DNA of 64,000 bases from Ignavibacteriales bacterium (GCA_015709675.1 CP054182.1:3761448-3825447); one strand, 5' to 3'. Counted from the first letter of the stretch, positions 8,306 to 18,216 are shown. Notes: generated by a model from the sequence alone, not told the origin. Made by a program: numbers and translations.

Positions 8306-9493
8306 ATGATTACCAGAAAATTTCTTCCAATAGTACAAAAATCGCTCAGACACAATCCAGCGTGTGTTCTGATCGGACCTCGCCAGTCAGGAAAAACCAC
8401 ATTAGCCCGGCAAATCCTCTCTTTGCATCCGGAGTCCGTTTACTTTGATTTAGAGGACTCACGAGATTTCAGAAAATTTGAAGACCCGGGTACTCTTTTT
8501 GAAAGATACGAGAATTCTTTGGTTATCATTGACGAGATACAAACAAGACCGGAACTCTTTCGTGAGCTTCGTCCGGCAATTGACCGTAACAGAAAGGATG
8601 GACGGTTCCTGCTTTTGGGCTCTGCCTCCCCCGTCCTCATTACCGGTGTTTCGGAATATCTGACAGGCAGGGTAGAATATCATGAGATTACTCCTCTGAC
8701 ACTGAGTGAGCTTCCTGATATAACATTGAGAGAGCAGCACCTGATGCGCGGAGGGTTTCCCAGTTCATTACTGGCAGAGAATAATCAAAACTCCCGGAAC
8801 TGGAGAAAGTCATATATTCAAAGCTATGCACAGATTGAACTGGCGAACATCTTTGGTGCAGGATTTAATCAGAAAACCGTAAACAATTTATGGAGAATGT
8901 TAGCACACCTTCAGGGCGGACTGCTTAATCAGTCAACTCTGGCATCCTCTCTGGGAGTAACTATCCCGACAGTAAAACGGTATATAGATTACCTTGCGGC
9001 TTCATTTCATCTCCGCCTGCTTGAGCCGTGGCAGATTAACATGAAAAAGAGGATGGTGAAATCTCCGAAAGTATATATACGCGATTCCGGCCTGCTTCAT
9101 ACCCTGCTGGATATTGAGACGTATGATGACCTGCTCGGGCACCCGTCTGCCGGGCAAATATGGGAGGGCTATGTCATTGAACAAATTGCCGGAATACTTG
9201 ATAACCGCTATTCTCTCTATTTTTACCGGACTTCAAATGGTGCAGAGGCAGACCTGGTCATTGCGCGCGGGCTGAAGCCGGTTATTGCTGCTGATATTAA
9301 ATTCTCAAATTCCCCTGTACCCTCACGGGGATTTTATGAGTCTGTAAGGGATTTGTCGCCTGCAAAAGCTTTCATAATAATGCCGGATGGTGATGGTTTC
9401 CCCGGAAAAAATGATGTTACCTATTGCGGCTTAAACAAATTTCTGGCCATTCTTTCGGACTATGTTTCCGGGAACACGGACGCTCTGAAATAA
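8306..9493 (+). CDS. AAA family ATPase with C-terminal DUF4143 domain
   Basis: 395 residues. P-loop GPRQSGKTTLA near residues 23-33, Walker B LVIIDEIQ, and an ATPase core with LLGSASPVLI and LSELP. The C-terminal half has a winged-helix-like part (TLASSLGVTIPTVKRYIDYL) and then the nuclease-like DUF4143 region (VYIRDSGLLHTLL, GQIWEGYVIEQI, FYRTSNGAEADLVI) with the E-x-D-x-V pattern of restriction-endonuclease folds. ATG at 8306 gives the MITRKFLPIV start typical of this family; a TTG 39 bases upstream lies inside the palindrome and is unlikely. The family is abundant, often isolated, and its role is not settled. No antitoxin or partner gene is adjacent. Confidence 0.85.
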   Translation: MITRKFLPIVQKSLRHNPACVLIGPRQSGKTTLARQILSLHPESVYFDLEDSRDFRKFEDPGTLFERYENSLVIIDEIQTRPELFRELRPAIDRNRKDGRFLLLGSASPVLITGVSEYLTGRVEYHEITPLTLSELPDITLREQHLMRGGFPSSLLAENNQNSRNWRKSYIQSYAQIELANIFGAGFNQKTVNNLWRMLAHLQGGLLNQSTLASSLGVTIPTVKRYIDYLAASFHLRLLEPWQINMKKRMVKSPKVYIRDSGLLHTLLDIETYDDLLGHPSAGQIWEGYVIEQIAGILDNRYSLYFYRTSNGAEADLVIARGLKPVIAADIKFSNSPVPSRGFYESVRDLSPAKAFIIMPDGDGFPGKNDVTYCGLNKFLAILSDYVSGNTDALK

Positions 9494-9603
9494 ATTTCAG
9501 CTCAGAATAAGAAAGCATAAATTCATCCCAAACCCCTCATTCCCTCAATTCTGAGGTGATATTTTGGTAAATTTAAGGTTTGTATTCAGATATTTTAAGA
9601 ACC

Positions 9604-10155
9604 ATGGAACAGATTAAAGCCACTACCATCATAGGTGTTGTCCATAACGGACAGGCAGCACTCGGAGGAGACGGACAGGTCACTCTCGGCAATACCGTCA
9701 TGAAGCATAATGCCATGAAAATCAGGAAACTGGCCGGCGGAAAAGTCCTTTGCGGATTTGCCGGTGCGGCTGCTGATGCTTTCACCCTTATGGAGCGTTT
9801 TGAAGATAAACTTCAGCAGTATAAAGGAAATGTTAACCGGGCAGCAGTTGAACTGGCCAAGGACTGGCGCACCGATAAATATCTCCGCCGTCTTGAAGCA
9901 ATGCTTGCCGTAGTAGCTGAAAATAAAGCGCTGATCGTTTCAGGCAACGGAGATGTGATTGAGCCGGATGACGGAATAGTTGCAATCGGCTCCGGCGGTA
10001 TGTATGCACTGGCCGCAGCCAAAATGCTGAAGCAGTACAGCCAGCTCAGCGCTCCGGAAATCTGCCGTGAAGCATTAAAAACCGCGGCTGATATCTGTAT
10101 ATATACAAACGATAAAATTAATGTCGAATCTATTGAAACTAAAGAAACAGCATGA
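9604..10155 (+). CDS. hslV: ATP-dependent protease subunit HslV
   Basis: 183 residues, the peptidase of the HslUV protease, a two-tier ring of subunits with N-terminal threonine active sites. The active threonine lies in [11 protein letters not shown], and [23 protein letters not shown] and [17 protein letters not shown] are standard HslV sequence. ATG at 9604 fits the family length better than an in-frame TTG 24 bases upstream. The last codons overlap the hslU start by four bases (ATGA), so the two are co-translated. The neighbouring genes on either side are not functionally linked. Confidence 0.97.
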   Translation: MEQIKATTIIGVVHNGQAALGGDGQVTLGNTVMKHNAMKIRKLAGGKVLCGFAGAAADAFTLMERFEDKLQQYKGNVNRAAVELAKDWRTDKYLRRLEAMLAVVAENKALIVSGNGDVIEPDDGIVAIGSGGMYALAAAKMLKQYSQLSAPEICREALKTAADICIYTNDKINVESIETKETA

Positions 10156-11531
10156 CCTCAGAGGATTTTAATAAACAGTTAACGCCTTCACAAATCGTAA
10201 ACGAACTGAACAACTATATTATCGGGCAGCATGAAGCCAAGCGCGCTGTTGCCATTGCTCTCCGCAACCGCTGGCGCCGTCAGCAGGTCTCAGGCGCTCT
10301 GCGTGAGGAAATCATGCCGAATAATATCATCCTGATCGGCCCTACCGGTGTGGGCAAAACCGAAATAGCCCGCCGCCTTGCGCGTCTGGCTGGGGCCCCT
10401 TTCATTAAAGTTGAGGCATCAAAATATACCGAAGTCGGTTATGTCGGGCGTGATGTGGAATCCATGATCCGCGATCTTACCGAGATTGCAGTTAACATGG
10501 TGCGCGCTGAAAAAACCGAAGAAGTAAAGCAGAAAGCCATTGATATGGCTGAAGAACGGATTCTTGATATACTGATTCCGCCGGTAGTGATTAACACCCC
10601 TGCGCAGGAACAAAGCGAAGACCCTGAAAATCCGGAGAGTTCAGTCGCCAATAAAAAGACCCGCGAGTGGCTCCGTGAGAAACTTAAACGGGGTGATATG
10701 GATGAAAAGATTATCGAATTTGAAATTACACAACCCGCGGTAGGTATGCAGATTATGGGACCTCTCGGCGGAGATGATATGGGAATCAATCTTCAGGAAA
10801 TCATGAGCAATATGATTCCGAAGAAAAAGAAAAAACGGAAAACAAAGATTGCCGACGCCCGGGAGATTCTCGCAAACGAAGAGGCGCAAAAACTGATTGA
10901 TATGGACAATCTCCATAAAGAAGCAGTCAGTCGTGCTGAAAACAGCGGAATCGTTTTTATCGATGAGATTGACAAAGTTGCCGGCGGAAACAGGGGCGGC
11001 GGCCCGGATGTCTCCCGTGAAGGAGTGCAGAGAGACCTTCTTCCAATAGTGGAAGGTTCAACCGTAAACACTAAATACGGCCCGGTTAAAACCGATCATA
11101 TTCTTTTCATTGCGTCAGGTGCGTTTCATATATCAAAACCATCTGACCTGATCCCGGAACTGCAGGGCAGATTCCCCATTCGTGTGGAACTGAAAAGTCT
11201 GACAGAAGAAGATTTTATCAAAATACTCTCTATCCCGCAGAATGCGCTCCTTAAGCAGTATGCTTCCCTGCTTGAAACAGAGGGAGTAAATGTTATATTC
11301 AAGGAAGATGGCATCGCTGAGATTGCCAAGATTGCTTTCCAGGTGAATGAACAGGTTGAAAACATCGGGGCAAGACGCCTGCACACTATTCTTTCAACTC
11401 TGCTTGATGAAATTCTTTTCGGAGTGCCCGATACCCTGAGTGAAAAAGAATTTGAGATTACCGCTGAACTGGTGCAGAAAAAACTCAGCGTTATCGTTGA
11501 AGACCGCGACCTGAGCAAGTTTATACTCTGA
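10152..11531 (+). CDS. hslU: ATP-dependent protease ATPase subunit HslU
   Basis: 459 residues, the AAA+ unfoldase that feeds HslV. It opens with [25 protein letters not shown], then Walker [10 protein letters not shown], the pore motif region [14 protein letters not shown], a lysine-rich insertion (I domain, roughly residues 110-245), Walker [11 protein letters not shown], and sensor sequence [11 protein letters not shown]. The C-terminal DLSKFIL is the tail that docks into HslV pockets. Its start overlaps hslV by four bases. Length and all motifs are normal, so it should be functional. Confidence 0.98.
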   Translation: MTSEDFNKQLTPSQIVNELNNYIIGQHEAKRAVAIALRNRWRRQQVSGALREEIMPNNIILIGPTGVGKTEIARRLARLAGAPFIKVEASKYTEVGYVGRDVESMIRDLTEIAVNMVRAEKTEEVKQKAIDMAEERILDILIPPVVINTPAQEQSEDPENPESSVANKKTREWLREKLKRGDMDEKIIEFEITQPAVGMQIMGPLGGDDMGINLQEIMSNMIPKKKKKRKTKIADAREILANEEAQKLIDMDNLHKEAVSRAENSGIVFIDEIDKVAGGNRGGGPDVSREGVQRDLLPIVEGSTVNTKYGPVKTDHILFIASGAFHISKPSDLIPELQGRFPIRVELKSLTEEDFIKILSIPQNALLKQYASLLETEGVNVIFKEDGIAEIAKIAFQVNEQVENIGARRLHTILSTLLDEILFGVPDTLSEKEFEITAELVQKKLSVIVEDRDLSKFIL

Positions 11532-11537
11532 GACAGT

Positions 11538-11612
11538 GAGAAGTTCATACTTCATAATTCACACCTCATAATTTAACCAGGTTGTAGATGAATGAGAAGT
11601 TCATACTTCATA
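11538..11612. repeat. Short direct repeat of the TTCATA type
   Basis: The 19-base string gagaagttcatacttcata occurs at 11538-11556 and again at 11594-11612, each followed by a variant of cataattcaca. It belongs to the AT-rich heptamer-like repeats seen at several intergenic sites in this window. Confidence 0.8.
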
Positions 11613-11731
11613 CTTCATAATTCAACCGGAACATTCGTCCGTTTTAATCGTATAACCTGTACCCGTTTTGGTACTTGAAGAGTCAGCCGGAGGGGTTATA
11701 TTCAACCGAGAAAAATAAATCATCTGAAAGA

Positions 11732-12391
11732 TTGAAAACCGTTTCATTTGCCCTGATTTCCTTTTTGCTCCTTTGTGCGGCAGTGTATCCGCAGGGAGCC
11801 GAATTCCGTATTGGCAGAGTAAAATATGCCGGCGGAGGGGACTGGTATAATGACCCATCCGCAGAGGTGAATCTGCTCAAATTCATTCAGCAGAATAGCT
11901 CCATAAAAGTGAAACCTGAGTACTCATTTGTTGAGCTCTCCTCCGATGACATTTTTTATTACCCGTTTCTTTTTCTCACTGGTCACGGCAACATAGTTCT
12001 CACAGAAACCGATGCGAATCGGCTGAGGAAATATCTGGAGTCAGGCGGCTTTCTTTATGTGGATGATGACTACGGTCTTGATAATGCTTTCCGCCGGGAA
12101 CTGAAAAAAGTCTTCCCCGATAAACCGCTGGTTGAACTTCCCTTCAGCCATAAGATATATAACATCATGTATCCTTTCCCTTACGGTCCGCCTAAAACCC
12201 ATAAGCATGATGAGAAGCCCCCTCAGGGATTCGGTATTCTGATCAATGACCGGGTTGCGCTCTTTTATACCGTTGAGGCAAATCCAAGTGACGGCTGGGC
12301 TGATCCTGAGATTCATAAAAATCCGCCTGAAAAGCGTGATGAGGCGCTCAGGTTCGGAGCTAATCTTGTTATTTATGCATTATCACAATAA
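11732..12391 (+). CDS. Exported DUF4159 protein
   Basis: 219 residues from a TTG at 11732, which gives a clean signal peptide (MKTVSFALISFLLLCAAVYPQG). An in-frame TTG at 11675 would add 19 charged residues in front of it and has no ribosome site. The mature part matches DUF4159: FRIGRVKYAGGGDWYNDPSA, FLFLTGHGNIVLTE, LESGGFLYVDDDYG, LPFSHKIYNIMYPF. The fold is related to glutamine-amidotransferase-like domains, but the function is unknown. In FCB-group genomes DUF4159 genes often sit beside MoxR/DUF58/DUF4175 genes; here a DUF4175 gene follows after eight bases, so the pair is probably one operon. Confidence 0.82.
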   Translation: MKTVSFALISFLLLCAAVYPQGAEFRIGRVKYAGGGDWYNDPSAEVNLLKFIQQNSSIKVKPEYSFVELSSDDIFYYPFLFLTGHGNIVLTETDANRLRKYLESGGFLYVDDDYGLDNAFRRELKKVFPDKPLVELPFSHKIYNIMYPFPYGPPKTHKHDEKPPQGFGILINDRVALFYTVEANPSDGWADPEIHKNPPEKRDEALRFGANLVIYALSQ

Positions 12392-12399
12392 GCCAGACT

Positions 12400-15300
12400 A
12401 TGCATTTTAACGAAGAACTGAACCATCTGACTGACCGGCTCAAAAAATTTGAGAAACGCGGAATTTTTATCCGTTCAGCCCGCGGTATTCAGATTACTCT
12501 TATTCTTACTGCAGCACTCTTCCTGATTTTTATTTCAGCAGAAACGCTGTTCCACTTTTCTTCACAGGTGAGAACCGGACTTTTTATGGTCTGGATGCTG
12601 GCCTTTCTTTTTTCGCTGTCGTATCATTTCTTCTTCCCTTTTTCGCGGCTCTTCTTCCCGTTTGATGAGGGGAGATATATATCTGCCGCTGAGGAATCGG
12701 GAAATTATTTCCCTGAGATAAAGGATACTCTGGCCAACAGTCTTCAGATTGTCCTCTTCGGTGATGAACGCTGGTCTGCCTCGCTGGCAGGGGCTGAATT
12801 CAGAAGAGTATATAAAAACACAAAAGATATTCTTTTTCATCAGGCACTTTCGGCTGAACCGGCCAGGAAACTGCTCCTCTATTCTCTGCCGCTGCTGATT
12901 CTTGTTCTTACTTTGGTATCATCAGTACCAGCATTCGGAAATGCAGCCCACCGGTTCTTTAATTATAAGCAGGAGTTTATTCCCCCCGCACCGTTTTCGT
13001 TTGCAGTTTCCCCGGGCGATGCAAAGGTGACCAAAGGGGAAAGCATTACCATAACGATTCGTGTGATTGGTCAGAAAAAATCGTCAATCGAATTTTTCTT
13101 TAAAGATGCAAGCGAAACGGAACTGAATAAGATAACGCTTGATGCAGATTCTGCAGGGTTGTTTACATACCGGTTTGCCTCAGTGAGAAATACCACTATA
13201 TATCTTGCATCCTCCGGCGATGTTAAAAGCGGACAGTTCACTCTTGAGGTGGTTGACTATCCGGTCATCCGCTCTCTTGAGGCCACCGTAAGCCAGCCCG
13301 CCTACTCCGGGCTTCCCCTGCTTGTTCAGCGCGATAACGGCAGTTTTTCTGCCTTGGCGGGAAGCACGCTTAATCTGAAAATTGAAGCTACAAGAAACCT
13401 CCTTTCCGCGTGGATTCTGGTGAATGATTCAACAGTCCACCCGCTTAAAACCGACGGGCAAACCGCATCCGGCTCGCTTCGGTTTAAGGAGAGTTTCTCG
13501 TATAAGATATATATGACGGATACCGACAGCAACCGCAATATTTCTCCGGTTGAATACAGCATAACAGCCCTGCAGGATGGTTTCCCCCTTATCAGCATGA
13601 TACAGCCCTCAAAGGATATTAATTTATCTTCAGATCAGCGGGTGCCGCTTCTGCTCGGGGTGAGTGATGATTACGGATTTTCAAAACTTATTCTTCACTA
13701 CAAACTTGTTTCCTCACGATATGAGCTCCCCTGGCAGGAGTTCCGTCAGATTGAAATTCCCGTTACCAAAGGAATGCGCGAGGGGGATGTTTCATATATA
13801 TGGAATGTATCAGCGCTGAATCTTGCCACAGAGGATGTTATTTCTTTTTACGCTGAGATATATGATAACGATGCAGTCTCCGGTCCGAAATCAGCTAAAT
13901 CCGATATCCGGAATCTTCGGCTCCCCTCATTAGATGAACTTTTTGCACAGTCAGACAAATCTCTTGATACTGTTGAAAAAGAGATGAAAGAACTGATGAA
14001 GGATGCTGAAGAACTCAAGAAAGAACTGGATAAGATTGACCGTAACTTAAAGCAGGACAAAAAAGAACTTTCTTTTGAAGAAAAAGAGCGCATCGAAAAA
14101 GCGGTTGAAAAATTTGAAGAGCTTCAGAAAAGAAGCGAGGAACTGAACCAGAAACTTTCTGAATCAAAAGAAGACCTGCAAAAAAACAATCTCCTCACTC
14201 AGGAAACACTTGAAAAGTATATGGAGCTGCAAAACCTGATGGAGCGGCTCAGCAGTGAAGAAATGAAGCGCGCGATGGAAAAGCTGAATCAGTCGCTGCA
14301 AACCATGGACCGCAAGCAGGTTCAGCAGGCAATGCAGAATATGCAGTTTGATGAAGAGACCTTCAGAAAAAGTCTTGAGCGCACCATTGAACTTTTTAAA
14401 CGGGTTCAGGCAGAACAAAAAACCGATGAACTGCTTAAACGCGCGGAAGAATTAGAAAAACAGCAGAAAGAACTCTCTGAGGAATTGAAGAACAATAAAA
14501 ATCCGCAGAAGAATGATCAGCTTGCCAAAAAGCAGGAAGAAATTTCAAAGCAGTCAGACCAGCTGGAAAAAGAAATGGAAGATCTGCAAAAACTTCTCGA
14601 AGAACTGAGCGACCTGCCAAAGGAAGAACTCGATAAATTAAAAGAAGAGTTTGAACAGCAGGAAAACAGCGAACTTTCTGAGCAGGCGAAGCAGGATATA
14701 CAAAAAAATCAGAACAGCCAGGCGCAGCAGAAGATGCAGCAGCTTTCAAAGAATTTTCAGCAGACAAAAGAAAGTCTGATGAACTTTCAGAACTCTATGC
14801 AGCAGGAGACTCAGATGCAGACCTTTATGGATATGATGAAGCTGCTGAATGATATGATTGACCTTTCAAAAAAGGAAGAAGAACTTAAAAATGATCTGCA
14901 GCAGGGAAGGCAAAATCACGCTGATGCTGCCCGCGAACAGGAGAAAATCCGTAAATCATTAGAGCAGATGCTCTCTGAAATGGCAGAGCTTTCTAAAAAA
15001 ACTTTTGCCATTACCCCGGAGATGGGAAAGTCGCTTGGTGATGCAATGCGAAATATGATGCAGGCAATGGAAGCGCTTCAGAACCGTAACGGTCCGCAGG
15101 CAGCCAACAATGCAGAAAATGCAATGAAATCATTAAACGATGCCGCATCACTGATGAAGGGTTCAATGGAATCAATGATGTCACAGTCCGGCGGACAGGG
15201 TGGCGGAATGATGTCCATGATGCAGCAGCTTGGCCAGATGTCCGGTCAGCAGATGACACTGAACCAGATGACCCAGCAGCTTCAGCAGGGCTCCGGCGGA

Positions 15301-15759
15301 CAGCTAACTCCGCAGCAGCAGGCAGAACTTCAGCGGCTTGCACAGCAGCAGGAGTTGATTCAGAAATCGCTCGAGCAGCTTAATCAGGAAGCAAAAGAGA
15401 CAGGTAAATCAAAAGGGCTCACCTCAAACCTGGATGATCTGGTGCGTAAAATGGAAGAAGTAATTACCGATATGCGTACCGGTTATGCTGATGATGAGTT
15501 AATTCAAAAGCAGGAAAGAATACTTTCAAAACTGCTTGATGCCCAGCGCTCAGCAAATGAAAGAGATTATGAAAAGGAACGGGAGTCGTTCACCGGAACA
15601 AATGTAAGACGGGAGTCCCCTGCCGATCTGATGAAAAATCCCTCAGACCGCAACAGTTTCTTCCAGGAAGAGCTGAACCGCCTCAGCAAAGAAGGATACT
15701 CACGGGACTATGAAGAGCTCATCCGCAAATACTATGAACTGCTGCGAAAATCAAACTGA
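12400..15759 (+). CDS. DUF4175 family membrane protein with long glutamine-rich coiled coil
   Basis: 1119 residues. Hydrophobic segments lie near residues 29-46, 58-80 and 160-175, followed by a periplasmic part with beta-sandwich-like sequence to about residue 500. From about residue 520 to the end it is a charged and then glutamine/methionine-rich coiled coil (for example LKKELDKIDRNLKQDKKELS, QQKMQQLSKNFQQTKESLMN). This is the DUF4175 layout. It starts eight bases after DUF4159. The pair is a conserved FCB-group unit of unknown purpose, perhaps cell-envelope related. The coding sequence is intact. Confidence 0.83.
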   Translation: MHFNEELNHLTDRLKKFEKRGIFIRSARGIQITLILTAALFLIFISAETLFHFSSQVRTGLFMVWMLAFLFSLSYHFFFPFSRLFFPFDEGRYISAAEESGNYFPEIKDTLANSLQIVLFGDERWSASLAGAEFRRVYKNTKDILFHQALSAEPARKLLLYSLPLLILVLTLVSSVPAFGNAAHRFFNYKQEFIPPAPFSFAVSPGDAKVTKGESITITIRVIGQKKSSIEFFFKDASETELNKITLDADSAGLFTYRFASVRNTTIYLASSGDVKSGQFTLEVVDYPVIRSLEATVSQPAYSGLPLLVQRDNGSFSALAGSTLNLKIEATRNLLSAWILVNDSTVHPLKTDGQTASGSLRFKESFSYKIYMTDTDSNRNISPVEYSITALQDGFPLISMIQPSKDINLSSDQRVPLLLGVSDDYGFSKLILHYKLVSSRYELPWQEFRQIEIPVTKGMREGDVSYIWNVSALNLATEDVISFYAEIYDNDAVSGPKSAKSDIRNLRLPSLDELFAQSDKSLDTVEKEMKELMKDAEELKKELDKIDRNLKQDKKELSFEEKERIEKAVEKFEELQKRSEELNQKLSESKEDLQKNNLLTQETLEKYMELQNLMERLSSEEMKRAMEKLNQSLQTMDRKQVQQAMQNMQFDEETFRKSLERTIELFKRVQAEQKTDELLKRAEELEKQQKELSEELKNNKNPQKNDQLAKKQEEISKQSDQLEKEMEDLQKLLEELSDLPKEELDKLKEEFEQQENSELSEQAKQDIQKNQNSQAQQKMQQLSKNFQQTKESLMNFQNSMQQETQMQTFMDMMKLLNDMIDLSKKEEELKNDLQQGRQNHADAAREQEKIRKSLEQMLSEMAELSKKTFAITPEMGKSLGDAMRNMMQAMEALQNRNGPQAANNAENAMKSLNDAASLMKGSMESMMSQSGGQGGGMMSMMQQLGQMSGQQMTLNQMTQQLQQGSGGQLTPQQQAELQRLAQQQELIQKSLEQLNQEAKETGKSKGLTSNLDDLVRKMEEVITDMRTGYADDELIQKQERILSKLLDAQRSANERDYEKERESFTGTNVRRESPADLMKNPSDRNSFFQEELNRLSKEGYSRDYEELIRKYYELLRKSN

Positions 15760-15867
15760 ACCGTCTGCACATTAGGTGTTTTAAAACTCTGCGAAACTTA
15801 GCGTCAAACTTCGTTTTCCGCCGCGGCGGATTGCGTCGAAAAGAAGGGGGCTACAAAGTCTTAAAAC

Positions 15868-15900
15868 AAAAAAGCCCCGGCTGCAAACCAGGGCTTTCTT
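15868..15900. terminator. Bidirectional terminator between DUF4175 and the T9SS gene
   Basis: AAAGCCC at 15871-15877 pairs with GGGCTTT at 15891-15897, with T-rich tracts on both sides. The same hairpin and the following agttaaaagttaagagtgaa string occur again at 51625-51680. Confidence 0.8.
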
Positions 15901-15930
15901 TTAGTTAAAAGTTAAGAGTGAAAAGTGAAA

Positions 15931-15958
15931 ATTCACAATTTACCATTCACAATTCACA
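15931..15958. repeat. ATTCACA heptamer repeats
   Basis: ATTCACA occurs once at 15931-15937 and twice in tandem at 15945-15958, right after the terminator and just outside the 3' end of the next gene. It is the same arrangement as at 51692-51719. Confidence 0.8.
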
Positions 15959-15959
15959 A

Positions 15960-17153
15960 TTATTTTAGGAGTGTCATCTTCCTCGTAATACTCTGCCCCT
16001 TACCATAACTCAGTTTATAAATATATACTCCGCTTGCGTGGCTGGTGCCGTCAAAGGGAACGGTATATCTGCCTGCTGAGTAGCTGCCAGTGGCAAGTGT
16101 TGCAATCTCTTTGCCGAGGATGTCATATACTTTTAAGGTAATATCACTCTGCTCTGGGAGCGCAAATTCAATCTCCGTTATCGGGTTGAAGGGGTTGGGG
16201 TAGTTTTGATTCAGTGAGTAATCAATCTGATCAAGTGTTTCATCATTTTTTAATGAAGTTAAAATTGTATCTCCGTTTTCATCTACCAACAGATAACTTA
16301 TGTAATAACGAAACACACCGTCATAATTTGCCTGGAAAACCATCTTACGCCTGTCTTTGGTCAGATAAGGGTACTTTTCTCTGCGCCCCTGGTACTCCCC
16401 AAGGGTATATAAACTATCTGATATTTTTGAAATGTTTAATTTATACCTCTGTACTCCTACATACGATGTATCCTCAAAATAATCTACATAAAGATCAGCA
16501 TTTGTCGTCCCCATTGTACAATATAACCTCAATGTTGTACTATCCAACCACAGTCCATCTGAAAACAAATAACTATTTCCTTCATACGGAAAGTATTTCG
16601 GATACCAGAGCCCATCACGCAGCCGGGCAAGTTTGGTTTTCTCTTCTCCGACAACAAACATCGTAGTATCATCAGGAAAATTCATGCAGTACCAGCGGGA
16701 GGTTACATTAAATCCGTTATCATAGAACATTTCCGGTACGCCCCACTCCTTTGTTTCTTCATTGTATCTGCATTTATACATCCGGAAGCTCTGCATATCT
16801 GTAAAATACAAAGTCTTTCGGTCGGGTGTTAACACAGCATTTCTAGGTGAAAAACCTGGTATTACGTATAGGGGGCTAAATAAAAAGGGACCCTTCCAGT
16901 GACCAAGTGAATCCTTATACATAAACTTCACATTAGGGTCGCAATACACTAAGGTATCACCGCTATGAGTTAAACTAAAAAACGAATATCCAACAGACAA
17001 ACTGTCAGGCAGAAGTTTTTCCGGCTTGCTCCATATCTCCGGCGCATCAGGAAAAACAAATTGTGCCTGACAACTGAAAGTAACAAGTAACCAGAGGATT
17101 CCGGCATACCGGAATCCTCTGATAAATAATACATTAAAATTACTTCGCTTCAT
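15960..17153 (-). CDS. Exported PD40-like protein with T9SS sorting domain
   Basis: 397 residues. The N-terminus has a signal sequence (GILWLLVTFSCQAQF) after a short charged lead. The body resembles PD40/WD40-like propeller sequence (VLTPDRKTLYFTDMQSFRMYKC and LTKDRRKMVFQANYDG). The last 85 residues form the type A sorting domain of type IX secretion: NQNYPNPFNPITEIEFALP, LKVYDILGKEIATL, GVYIYKL and a final KMTLLK. The protein would cross the inner membrane by Sec and be exported by T9SS, with the tail removed at the surface. Function beyond that is unknown. The T9SS genes themselves are not in this window. Confidence 0.85.
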   Translation of the reverse strand: MKRSNFNVLFIRGFRYAGILWLLVTFSCQAQFVFPDAPEIWSKPEKLLPDSLSVGYSFFSLTHSGDTLVYCDPNVKFMYKDSLGHWKGPFLFSPLYVIPGFSPRNAVLTPDRKTLYFTDMQSFRMYKCRYNEETKEWGVPEMFYDNGFNVTSRWYCMNFPDDTTMFVVGEEKTKLARLRDGLWYPKYFPYEGNSYLFSDGLWLDSTTLRLYCTMGTTNADLYVDYFEDTSYVGVQRYKLNISKISDSLYTLGEYQGRREKYPYLTKDRRKMVFQANYDGVFRYYISYLLVDENGDTILTSLKNDETLDQIDYSLNQNYPNPFNPITEIEFALPEQSDITLKVYDILGKEIATLATGSYSAGRYTVPFDGTSHASGVYIYKLSYGKGQSITRKMTLLK

Positions 17154-17217
17154 AAATGCACTCCTGTAAGTGACGATTTATTTTTTACAATTGTGAGCAA
17201 TTTAAATTTATTCATAC

Positions 17218-17444
17218 TTACTTCAGCAAATTCATTTTTTTAACCATAAAGTAATTACCTGCTTTAAGTTCATAAAAATAAATACCAGAAGCATATCCTG
17301 AGCCGTCAAAATTAACTGTATAACTCCCGGCAGACTGATCACCGTTTTGAAGTTTATCGTTGTACTTTCTCTCGGATATTATGCCTGTAAAATAGCAAAT
17401 TCACCGAAAATAAAAATTGCGAAAAGCAGGACCAGAGATTTCAT
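17218..17444 (-). pseudogene. Collapsed T9SS cargo gene (signal peptide joined to sorting-domain tail)
   Basis: From ATG at 17444, with GGAG a few bases upstream, the frame reads MKSLVLLFAIFIFGEFAILQ and stops two codons later. Two bases out of frame, the sequence continues as GDQSAGSYTVNFDGSGYASG, then IYFYELKAGNYFMVKKMNLLK and a stop at 17218-17220, the end of a T9SS sorting domain. The whole middle of the gene and most of the sorting domain are missing. This is the relic of a second cargo gene beside the intact one at 15960-17153, left by an internal deletion with frame loss. Confidence 0.75.
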
Positions 17445-17668
17445 AGGAGCTCCACTAGTTTTGTTGTTGAATGATATTTGGGGAATAAACGAACAATAGA
17501 CGGGGATTTATGATATTTTCCCCATATTTGAGCAATATTTGAAGTAGAGGCAATTTCCGACTGCCCGTACGGGCTTGCGGGTTCTGAGCAGGAGTATGTG
17601 GAGAAGGCAATAAGCGAGAGTGCCGCCCAAGAGAGTAGTTTGTAAAAGCACCTATTTTTAGTAGCCAT
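17441..17668 (-). CDS. Small putative lipoprotein
   Basis: 75 residues from ATG at 17668. A charged start (MATKNRCFYK) is followed by a hydrophobic stretch and a lipobox-like end, LIAFSTYSC, with the cysteine near residue 27, and then SEPASPYGQSE. It looks like a lipid-anchored exported protein, or the front part of one. Its stop overlaps the ATG of the relic gene by four bases (ATGA), as in coupled operons. The short length and degraded neighbour make it possible that this is also a fragment. Confidence 0.4.
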   Translation of the reverse strand: MATKNRCFYKLLSWAALSLIAFSTYSCSEPASPYGQSEIASTSNIAQIWGKYHKSPSIVRLFPKYHSTTKLVELL

Positions 17669-17901
17669 TCGTCCACACCAGTTTATTTGAACAAGTAAAA
17701 TCAAATACGAACGGGACAGCTTAAATCAAAAATATTGACTAAAACTGTTTCAGAAAACAAAAACAACAGAAATCAATCTAAAAAGCAGGATTGTAATCGG
17801 AGAAAATCTTTCCCTGAAGTACCCAGAATTTACTTCCCAAATGTTCTCTCACCCGGGGAGTTAATTAATTTCTTTAAGAACTCAGGTAAAAATAGCAAAA
17901 A

Positions 17902-17936
17902 AATTGTGAATTATGAAATTTGAATTATGAATTGAT
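17902..17936. repeat. AT-rich heptamer-like repeat
   Basis: Repeats of the GAATTAT type, oriented as at 26372-26405 and 51257-51283. It is followed by aaaattccgtagaaacaatg, which resembles the sequence that follows the repeat at 51257. Confidence 0.7.
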
Positions 17937-18004
17937 ATAAAAATTCCGTAGAAACAATGCAATCACTAAACGGGATTTTTATAAACACGGATTTCATGTT
18001 AATA

Positions 18005-18070
18005 CATCGTCTCATCGTGTATCGGTGTTTTACCCATATCACACCTACTTTTTACCTCTATGAGACGATG
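18005..18070. repeat. Inverted repeat CATCGTCTCAT / ATGAGACGATG
   Basis: Perfect 11-bp arms at 18005-18015 and 18060-18070 around 44 bases. The arms carry the GAGACGATGC string shared with other hairpins in this island and at 51.3-51.6 kb. Confidence 0.8.
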
Positions 18071-18153
18071 CAAATACAGAAAACTTGTCACGGTGCAATT
18101 TCATCCAAGCATTTTCGACTTCTCCACAACAAATTATCTCATTTTTTTGTATA

Positions 18154-18216
18154 GACGTTACAATCGCCGCCACGGATATATATAAGGATGCAAACCATCA
18201 CGGCGATTGCAGCGTC
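18154..18216. repeat. Long-arm hairpin of the GACG..CAATCGCC family
   Basis: Arms gacgttacaatcgccg (18154-18169) and cggcgattgcagcgtc (18201-18216) pair over 16 positions with two wobble pairs. They share CAATCGCC and GACG with the two hairpins at 51300-51358 and 51538-51596. Confidence 0.8.

Noticed and set aside
16214-16666. Plus-strand frame of 150 codons
   Set aside because: It is the antisense shadow of the T9SS cargo gene.
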